The notes under the pieces: generated by a model
Database searches by the model: none
The model's input: only the letters and a program-made list of their open reading frames with translations
What the model was told of the DNA's origin: nothing
NCBI RefSeq assembly: GCF_001422325.1
Contig: NZ_LMMR01000007.1
Location: 595,540-659,539, forward strand
DNA length: 64,000 nt
Origin: Leifsonia sp. Leaf264
Lineage (GTDB): Bacteria; Actinomycetota; Actinomycetes; Actinomycetales; Microbacteriaceae
Direction: 5' to 3'
Position numbers and translations under genes: made by a program
Shown here: positions 58,359-64,000 of the stretch, piece by piece
How the letters are laid out: each line of letters begins with the position of its first letter
Position numbering within the stretch: the stretch's first letter is position 1

Positions 58359-60518
58359 ATGAGCCAGACCTCGACGACACATGCGACCGACACGGGCGCT
58401 CCTGACGCCGTCGCCGCCGCCGCCGCATCCGTCGCTGCCGAGCACGTCGCAGGGAGCCCGCCCGCGACGATCGCCAAGCCGCGCGTGATCCTCGTCGGCG
58501 CGAACGGCTTCGGCGCCGTGCACCTGCGCAACCTCGAGCGCCTGCGCGACAGCGTCGAGCTGGTGGCCCTCGCGGACCCGCACCGCGGGCCTGCCGACGG
58601 TTTCGGCTCGGAGGTGCCGCTGCATCCGTCGCTCGACGATGCCCTGCGAGCGACGGAAGCAGCCGGCATCCGGGCCGATATCGTCATCGTCGCCACCCCC
58701 ATCGGCACCCACGCCGACCTCGCGGAGACAGCCATGCGGGCCGGGGCCGACGTCTACGTCGAGAAGCCGCCTGTCGCCAGCATGGCCGACTTCGAGCGGG
58801 TGCTGAGAGTTCAGGAGGAGACCGGGCGCGCCGTGCAGGTGGGCTTCCAGAGCCTGGGCTCGCACGCGCTCGACGCCATCGCCGCGCACGGTGCCGTCTG
58901 GTCTGTGGCCGCGCACGCGACCTGGCTGCGCGACCGCGCCTACTGGGGCCGTTCGCCGTGGGCCGGCAAGCGCGTCGTCGACGGCAGGCCGATGATCGAC
59001 GGCGTCGCCACCAACCCGCTCGCCCACGCCGTGGCCACGGCCCTGCGCATCGCCGGCGCCCGTCGGCGGGAGGATGTCGCGAGCGTCGAGGTCGAGCTCT
59101 ACCGTGCGAACGACATCGAGGCCGACGACACCACCAGCCTGCGGGTGAGGCTCGCGAGCGGCGAGGTGGTGAGCGCAGCGCTCACGCTCTGCGCCGCCGA
59201 GCAGCACGATCCGGAGCTCTCGGTGCGCACCGATGCCGGTGAGTTGACGTTCTGGTACACCCGCGACGAGCTTGCGGGGGCGGATCCCGTTCCGGATGCC
59301 GTTGACGGAGCTGCGGCATCCGGCAGCGCAGCATCCGTCACGCACGGCCGCACCGACCTGTTCGAGAACCTGCTCGCCCACCGCGCGACTGGGCGCCCGC
59401 TGCTGTCGTCGCTCGTCGACGCCGGTGCCTATATGGAAGTGCTCGAGGCCATTCGTACGCACGAGGAACCCGTCGCCATCGACCCGGCCTTCATCACCTG
59501 GCAGGGCGAGGGCGATGCCGCGCATCCGGTGGTCGACGACGTCGGCTGGTGGGTGCAGCGCACTGCCGCGGCCGGCGCGCTGTTCAGCGAGATGCACGTG
59601 CCCTGGGCCATCGAGGCACCGGCAGGTCGGCAGGAGCCCGTTGTGGTGAAAGCGCCGGCTGGAGCGGCATCCGCGGCCCCGATCGCCATCTGGAACGACG
59701 GGACGACGGTCACTCCGACCTCGTCGCCGCGTCAGTTCCTGCATCCGATCATGACGCCGGCGGGCGTCGTCGTGAGCGACGCGCATCCCCGCGATCACGA
59801 CTGGCATCTCGGGCTCTCGCTCGGTCTCCAGCACGTCGATGGACTGAACTTCTGGGGCGGCCGCACCTATCTGCGCGGTGCCGGGTACCAGTGGCTCGAC
59901 GATCACGGACGCGTCGAGGCTCGCGAGGTCGTCATCGGCGACGGATCGCTGCGCACGACGTGCGACTGGGTCGGACCGGATGCGGCGACGCGGCTGCGCG
60001 AGAGGTTCGAGGTGCGATTCGAGGCGCTGCCCTCCCCGGGCACGTCGGGTGCCCTCGGTGGCCCGGGTGCCTCCGGTCTCGTCGCCTTCGCGCTGTCGTT
60101 CGAGCTCGCGAACGTCACCGAGCGCGTCATCAGCCTGGGGAGTCCCGGCAGCAACGGTCGCTCGGGCGGTGGCTACGGCGGACTGAGCTGGCGGCTGCCG
60201 GCCGCCGCCGAGGTGCGGGTGCGCACCGATGCTGCCTCCGGGGAGGCCGCCTGTCACGGATCGGTGGCCCCGTGGATCGCGTGGAGCGCTGCCTTCGCCG
60301 ACGGCACGGCCACGGTCGCTCTCGCCGGAGCCGACGAGGTCACCCGGGCGGATCCGTGGTTCGTGCGCGTCGCCGACTATCCGGGCATCGGCTCGGCTCT
60401 CGCCTGGGACGCCGAGGTGGTCCTGCAGCCGGGCGAATTCGTCGCGCGCAGCTTCCGCGGGCTCATCGCCGACGGGGCACTCGCCGACGATCGCGTCGCC
60501 GAGCTGCTGCGCCCGTGA
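58359..60518 (+). CDS. Fusion of Gfo/Idh/MocA dehydrogenase and DUF6807 (PmoA-like) domain
   Basis: The 719-aa protein is two enzymes in one chain. Residues about 40-400 form a Gfo/Idh dehydrogenase (KPRVILVGANGFGAVHLRNLERL, VIVATPIGTHADLAETAMRAGADVYVEKPPV). Residues about 440-715 form a PmoA-like domain (RQFLHPIMTPAGVVVSDAHPRDHDWHLGLSLGLQHVDGLNFWGGRTY, GGYGGLSWRLP). The first 38 residues are Ala/Ser/Thr-rich and likely disordered. The same pair occurs as two adjacent genes at 53862-55918, so the two domains act together. It starts its own operon, with the M24-like gene next. Confidence 0.92.
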   Translation: MSQTSTTHATDTGAPDAVAAAAASVAAEHVAGSPPATIAKPRVILVGANGFGAVHLRNLERLRDSVELVALADPHRGPADGFGSEVPLHPSLDDALRATEAAGIRADIVIVATPIGTHADLAETAMRAGADVYVEKPPVASMADFERVLRVQEETGRAVQVGFQSLGSHALDAIAAHGAVWSVAAHATWLRDRAYWGRSPWAGKRVVDGRPMIDGVATNPLAHAVATALRIAGARRREDVASVEVELYRANDIEADDTTSLRVRLASGEVVSAALTLCAAEQHDPELSVRTDAGELTFWYTRDELAGADPVPDAVDGAAASGSAASVTHGRTDLFENLLAHRATGRPLLSSLVDAGAYMEVLEAIRTHEEPVAIDPAFITWQGEGDAAHPVVDDVGWWVQRTAAAGALFSEMHVPWAIEAPAGRQEPVVVKAPAGAASAAPIAIWNDGTTVTPTSSPRQFLHPIMTPAGVVVSDAHPRDHDWHLGLSLGLQHVDGLNFWGGRTYLRGAGYQWLDDHGRVEAREVVIGDGSLRTTCDWVGPDAATRLRERFEVRFEALPSPGTSGALGGPGASGLVAFALSFELANVTERVISLGSPGSNGRSGGGYGGLSWRLPAAAEVRVRTDAASGEAACHGSVAPWIAWSAAFADGTATVALAGADEVTRADPWFVRVADYPGIGSALAWDAEVVLQPGEFVARSFRGLIADGALADDRVAELLRP

Positions 60519-61597
60519 GTCTCGGCGACGACGGGAGCGAACTCGCCGTCAAGCACGATCGCGTGCGTGCAATCCTGCAGGAGCGCGGTGCCGCCAGCGT
60601 GCTGCTCGAGTCGCACGCCGCCGTGGCCTGGCTGCTCGGGGGCGCTCGTGTTCACGTGAGCCTGGCGGCGCCGCCGATCGTGGCCGTGCGCGTCGATGCG
60701 GCATCCGTCACGGTCTTCGCCACGTCCAATGAAGCTCATCGGCTGCGTGCGGAGGAACTGCCGGCCGGCGTCGCGCTCGTCGAGCGCGACTGGTTCGAGG
60801 CCGTGTCGTTCGCGCCGGCGACTGAGGGTTCGGATGCCGCCCTGCGCGAGCACGAGGTCGAGGTCGAGCTGCGGGCGGCGCGGCGGGCGCTGCTCCCCGT
60901 GGAGCAGCAGCGCTACCGGGAGCTCGGCGCCGATGCGGCCGTGGCGCTCGGCGACGTGCTGCGGGCGGCCAGGCCCGCCGACACCGAGCGCTCCGTCGCG
61001 GCTCGCCTCGCCGCTCGGCTGATCGAGGTCGGTGCCGATCCGGTGGTGCTGCTGGTCGCCGGGGCGTCGCGGCTGGCGGAGCGGCATCCGTTGCCGACCG
61101 ATGCCGCCATCGGACGTCGCGCCATGGCCGTGGTCTGCGCTCGCCGGCACGGGCTGATCGCGAACGTCACCCGGTGGGTGCGGTTCGGGGCGGCGTCCCC
61201 GTCGGAGCTCGACGCCGAGAGGCGCATCCTCGAGGTGGAGGCCGACGGCTTCGACGCGCTGCGGCGCCGCACGGGACTCGCCGACGTGCTGAATGCGGTC
61301 ACCGCGGCGTACCCGGCGCACGGCTTCGCGACGGACGAGTGGCTGCGCCACCACCAGGGCGGCGCAGCCGGCTACCACGGACGCGACCCGAGGTTGGCAC
61401 CCGGCGTCGACGGGTCGATCGAACTCGGCCAGGCGTTCGCGCTCAACCCGAGTGCGCCGGGCGTGAAGGTCGAGGACACCGTGCTGCTGGCTCCGGATGC
61501 CGCCGGCGGAGTCGCGATCGAGGTGTTGACGTGCGACCCGGCGTGGCCGACGATCGCGGTGCGCGGAGTCGAGCGCCCGGTGACGCTGGAGCGCTGA
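60515..61597 (+). CDS. M24-peptidase-like (creatinase-fold) protein, probably lacking full metal site
   Basis: GTG 60515 overlaps the upstream stop. The 360-aa protein has an N-terminal region (VRAILQERGAASVLLESHAAVAWLLGGARVHVSL) and a C-terminal pita-bread-like fold: EQQRYRELGADAAVALGDVLRAARPADTERSVAARLA, HHQGGAAGYHGRDPRLAPG, and AFALNPSAPGVKVEDTVLL. Metal-binding M24 enzymes need D-D-H-E-E; here the first Asp site reads VTRWVRFGAA and the pair is absent, so full activity is doubtful. It may be a non-canonical or inactive family member in the sugar pathway. Confidence 0.82.
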   Translation: MSLGDDGSELAVKHDRVRAILQERGAASVLLESHAAVAWLLGGARVHVSLAAPPIVAVRVDAASVTVFATSNEAHRLRAEELPAGVALVERDWFEAVSFAPATEGSDAALREHEVEVELRAARRALLPVEQQRYRELGADAAVALGDVLRAARPADTERSVAARLAARLIEVGADPVVLLVAGASRLAERHPLPTDAAIGRRAMAVVCARRHGLIANVTRWVRFGAASPSELDAERRILEVEADGFDALRRRTGLADVLNAVTAAYPAHGFATDEWLRHHQGGAAGYHGRDPRLAPGVDGSIELGQAFALNPSAPGVKVEDTVLLAPDAAGGVAIEVLTCDPAWPTIAVRGVERPVTLER

Positions 61598-61654
61598 GCG
61601 GGCTGCGCCCGTCCAGTTGCCTCTCGCTGCGCGCCCGGGCCTCTGCCGGCGGGG

Positions 61655-63157
61655 TCAGCCGGCGGCCAGCAGCAGGGTGCCGTCGACGCGACGGGGCGCC
61701 GCGGCGAGGTTCGCGTCGCGCAGCGGTGCGGGAAGGAGCGCATCCGGGGCGTCCTGGAAGGCGATCGGGCGCAGGAACCGGCGGATGGCGCTGGCTCCGA
61801 CCGAGGTGTGCAGTGAGGTCGTGGCCGGCCAGGGTCCGCCGTGGTGCTGCGACCAGGTGACGGCGACGCCGGTCGGCCAGCCCGCGAACAGCACACGACC
61901 CGCCACCTGCGAGAGTCGCTCGACGAGGGATGCCACCTCCTCGCCGGGCTCGGAGTGCAGCGTCGCGGTCAGGGATCCGCCGAGGGCGCCGAGAGCCGCG
62001 AACAGCTCGGCCTCGTCGGCGTATTCGACCAGCAGCGTCACCGGACCGAAGCACTCCTCGAGGAGAGTGTCGGGGCGGGTGGCGACGGCGCGCGCATCGG
62101 TGCGGAGCACGACGGGCTGCGGAGCATCGGTGTCGGAGTCGATCGCGCCGACCACGATCGTCACCGAGTCGTCGGCGGCGAGGGCGGCGAGGCCGACGGG
62201 GAACGCCGACGCGATGCGGTCGGTCAGCAGGCGCCCTGTCGTCGCCGGGCCGACGGCGGCCGCGAGGTCGTCGGCGAAGGCCGTTCCCGTCGGCACGAAC
62301 ACGACGCCGGGCTTGGTGCAGAACTGCCCGGATCCCAGCGTGAACGACCCGGCGAGTCCCGTCGCCAGGGAGCCGCCGCGTGCTGCGATGGCGGCCGCCG
62401 TGATGACGACGGGATTGATCGAGCCCAGCTCGCCGTAAAAGGGGATGGGGTCGGGTCGGCCGGAGGCGAGGTCGAACAACGCCCGCCCGCCCGAGAGCGA
62501 TCCGGTGAAGCCCGCTGCGGCGATCGCCGGATGCTGCACCAGCGCGTTGCCGGCCTCGCGGCCGACGACCAGGGCGAAGATGCCGTCGGGCGCGCCGGCC
62601 GTGGTGAGGGCATCCGTCACGATCTCGGCTGTGCGGACGGAGAGCCGCGGATGACCCGAGTGGGCCTTCACGATCACGGGGCATCCCGCCGCCAGGGCCG
62701 ACGCCGTGTCGCCGCCGGCCACCGAGAACGCGAACGGGAAGTTCGACGCCGAGTAGACGGCGACGGGCCCGACCGCCGTGAGCATGCGGCGGATCTCCGG
62801 GCGTGGAGGCGTGGCGGAGGCATCCGCGTGGTCGACGGTGATCTCGCGCCAGGCTCCGTCGTCGACGACAGTGGCGAACAGGCGCAGCTGCTCGGTCGTG
62901 CGGGCGACCTCGCCGGTGAGTCGTACCGTGCCGAGGTGGGTCTCCTCGTCGGCGATCGCGACGAGTTCGGCGGCGTTCGCATCGAGCGCGTCGGCGACGG
63001 CACGCAGCCAGCCGGCACAATCGGCGTCGGCTGAAGCACGTACCAGCGGTGCTGCAGCCGCGGCCGCAGCAGCAACAGCGTCGAGAGTGGCGGCATCCGT
63101 CGACGCGGATGGCGACGAAGCGGACGCGTGCGCGGTGAGGACAGCGGAGTCGGTCAT
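61655..63157 (-). CDS. Aldehyde dehydrogenase (2,5-dioxovalerate/KGSA dehydrogenase-type)
   Basis: The 500-aa protein has the ALDH catalytic Cys in GSGQFCTKPGVVF, the Glu in FYGELGSINPVVI and YSASNFPFAFSVAGGDTASALAAGCPVIVKAHSGHP, a form typical of alpha-ketoglutarate semialdehyde dehydrogenases with NADP. That enzyme ends oxidative pentose/hexuronate routes by making 2-oxoglutarate. It overlaps the enolase-family gene upstream (ATGA), supporting a sugar-acid pathway. ATG 63157 is used; it gives the full ALDH N-terminus after a short Ala-rich stretch. Confidence 0.93.
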   Translation of the reverse strand: MTDSAVLTAHASASSPSASTDAATLDAVAAAAAAAAPLVRASADADCAGWLRAVADALDANAAELVAIADEETHLGTVRLTGEVARTTEQLRLFATVVDDGAWREITVDHADASATPPRPEIRRMLTAVGPVAVYSASNFPFAFSVAGGDTASALAAGCPVIVKAHSGHPRLSVRTAEIVTDALTTAGAPDGIFALVVGREAGNALVQHPAIAAAGFTGSLSGGRALFDLASGRPDPIPFYGELGSINPVVITAAAIAARGGSLATGLAGSFTLGSGQFCTKPGVVFVPTGTAFADDLAAAVGPATTGRLLTDRIASAFPVGLAALAADDSVTIVVGAIDSDTDAPQPVVLRTDARAVATRPDTLLEECFGPVTLLVEYADEAELFAALGALGGSLTATLHSEPGEEVASLVERLSQVAGRVLFAGWPTGVAVTWSQHHGGPWPATTSLHTSVGASAIRRFLRPIAFQDAPDALLPAPLRDANLAAAPRRVDGTLLLAAG

Positions 63158-64000
63158 GAGGTGAAGCCTTCCGTGAAGAGGAGCCCGAGGCCGGGGGAGC
63201 CGGTCTGGGTGAGGCGGGAGTTCGCGATGCGCACGGGGCTCGGTCCGCTGAGCGCGCCGAGTTCGCCGAAGCCGGCGTCCTCCACGTCTTCGACCATCAC
63301 GGCGCCGGCCGCAGCGTCGCCGTCGAGGGTGAGCGCCAGCTGCCCCGAGAGCTCGGGCAGCAGGTGCGGATGGAGTGGAACGCCGTGATCGCGCGCGATG
63401 GCGGCGATGCGGCGGAACGGCGTGATGCCGCCGACCCGCACGATGTTGGGCTGCACCACGCCGGCCGCACCGCTCTGCAGGAACTCCTCGAAGCGCTGCC
63501 GGGTGTGCAGGTTCTCGCCGACGGCGATCGGCACGGCCGTGCGCTCGGCGAGGGCGATGTGTCCGGGCAGGTCCTCGGCGCGGAGCGGCTCCTCGATCCA
63601 CGCGGGGTCGAAGGCCTCGAGCTCCCGCATGGCCGCGGTCGCGCGCTCGAGGTCCCAGCGCTGGTTCGCGTCGATCATCAGGCGGCGGTCGTCGCCGAGC
63701 AGCGCGCGTACGGCGCGCACCCGCTCCACGTCTTCGGCCACGGAGGGCCGGCCCACCTTGATCTTCACGGCGTCGTGGCCGGCATCGATCCAGCGCTGCA
63801 CCTGGGCGAGGAGCTCGTCGGTGGAGTAGTGCAGGTTCACTCCGCTGCCGTAGACCTCGACACTCTGTCGACGGATGCCGATCTCATCGGCGATCGAGCA
63901 TCCGTTCGCCCGAGCGCGCGCGTCCCAGAGGGCGAGGTCGAGTCCGGCGATGGCGATGGTCGTGAGCCCGCCGCCGCCGGCCTCGTGGAGGTGCTCCCAC
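63154..64000 (-). CDS. Enolase-superfamily sugar-acid dehydratase, 5' end outside the window
   Basis: The reading frame is open to the right edge, so the N-terminus is missing. The visible part (about 280 residues) has the MR/MLE barrel: TTIAIAGLDLALWDARARA, catalytic AVKIKVGRP (Lys), LMIDANQRWDLE (Asp), EEPLRAEDLPGH (Glu), VGENLHTRQRFEEFL (Glu) and LHPHLLPELSGQLAL (His). Such enzymes dehydrate acid sugars (mandelate racemase, galactarate, rhamnonate or gluconate dehydratase branches). With a KGSA-type aldehyde dehydrogenase just downstream, it fits a sugar-acid oxidation route; the exact substrate is not determinable here. Confidence 0.9.
   Translation of the reverse strand, partial: WEHLHEAGGGGLTTIAIAGLDLALWDARARANGCSIADEIGIRRQSVEVYGSGVNLHYSTDELLAQVQRWIDAGHDAVKIKVGRPSVAEDVERVRAVRALLGDDRRLMIDANQRWDLERATAAMRELEAFDPAWIEEPLRAEDLPGHIALAERTAVPIAVGENLHTRQRFEEFLQSGAAGVVQPNIVRVGGITPFRRIAAIARDHGVPLHPHLLPELSGQLALTLDGDAAAGAVMVEDVEDAGFGELGALSGPSPVRIANSRLTQTGSPGLGLLFTEGFTS

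Noticed and set aside
58017-60257. 746-codon leftward frame opposite the fusion gene
   Set aside because: The rightward frame shows dehydrogenase and PmoA motifs throughout; the leftward product has none.

Overview
The window is GC-rich, densely coded DNA from an actinobacterium, most likely of the family Microbacteriaceae. I infer this from strong GC bias at third codon positions, many ATGA/GTGA gene overlaps, frequent GTG starts, a MoaC-MoaB fusion, a DUF222/HNH endonuclease, an actinobacterial-type ATP-dependent DNA ligase, probable leaderless starts (TANNNT then 6-7 nt then ATG), and a very frequent GCATCCGTC/GACGGATGC word. No rRNA, tRNA, CRISPR array, insertion sequence or origin was recognised.

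Region 1 (1-16759) is a sugar-catabolism locus around a divergent promoter at 3471-3649. To the left run a SIS-domain isomerase/deglycase, a small Pro2 tautomerase-like protein, a PfkB kinase and a saccharopine-dehydrogenase-like gene that is frameshifted by a 194-bp tandem duplication and leaves the window. To the right run an ABC sugar importer (binding protein and two permeases, no ATPase), a 2-hydroxyacid dehydrogenase, a DeoR regulator, a class II aldolase, two poorly known proteins, and then a second block: fumarylacetoacetase-like hydrolase, GH4 glycosidase, IlvD/Edd dehydratase, short Rossmann protein, PfkB kinase. An identical 15-mer lies in both divergent promoter regions and probably marks the regulon. 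SIS + kinase + tagatose/fructose-type kinase + aldolase suggests amino-sugar or Amadori-compound use.

Region 2 (16793-35336) is mainly housekeeping and stress genes: HxlR/MFS pair, TfoX-like protein, DNA ligase, YcaQ-like protein, cystathionine gamma-synthase-type enzyme, a TetR/tautomerase divergon with two near-identical palindromic operators, a TOPRIM protein, a cytochrome b-like protein, an AI-2E family permease, a small anomalous stretch (28356-29511), a butyrolactone-receptor-like TetR, a dolichol-phosphate-mannose-synthase-like protein, a PASTA class A PBP and an MBL-fold hydrolase.

Region 3 (35404-43139) has a Nudix hydrolase and then molybdenum cofactor genes (MoeB/ThiF-rhodanese, moeA, moaCB fusion, moaE, and on the opposite strand moaA-moaD) leading into a cytosolic sulfite-oxidase-fold enzyme, a flavin reductase and a zinc-ribbon-like protein. 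A perfect 16-bp-stem hairpin closes the region.

Region 4 (43259-64000) is a second carbohydrate island. A LacI regulator sits between a leftward operon (Gfo/Idh dehydrogenase, DUF993, TIM-barrel isomerase) and a rightward one (ABC importer, second Gfo/Idh, PmoA/DUF6807, cupin). Three sites matching GGGAAAGCRTWTWCC tie these promoters together. A fourth related palindrome precedes a Gfo/Idh-PmoA fusion and an M24-like protein. The window ends in a KGSA-type aldehyde dehydrogenase and a truncated enolase-superfamily dehydratase. I see this as a candidate oxidation-based glycoside pathway whose substrate cannot be read from sequence.
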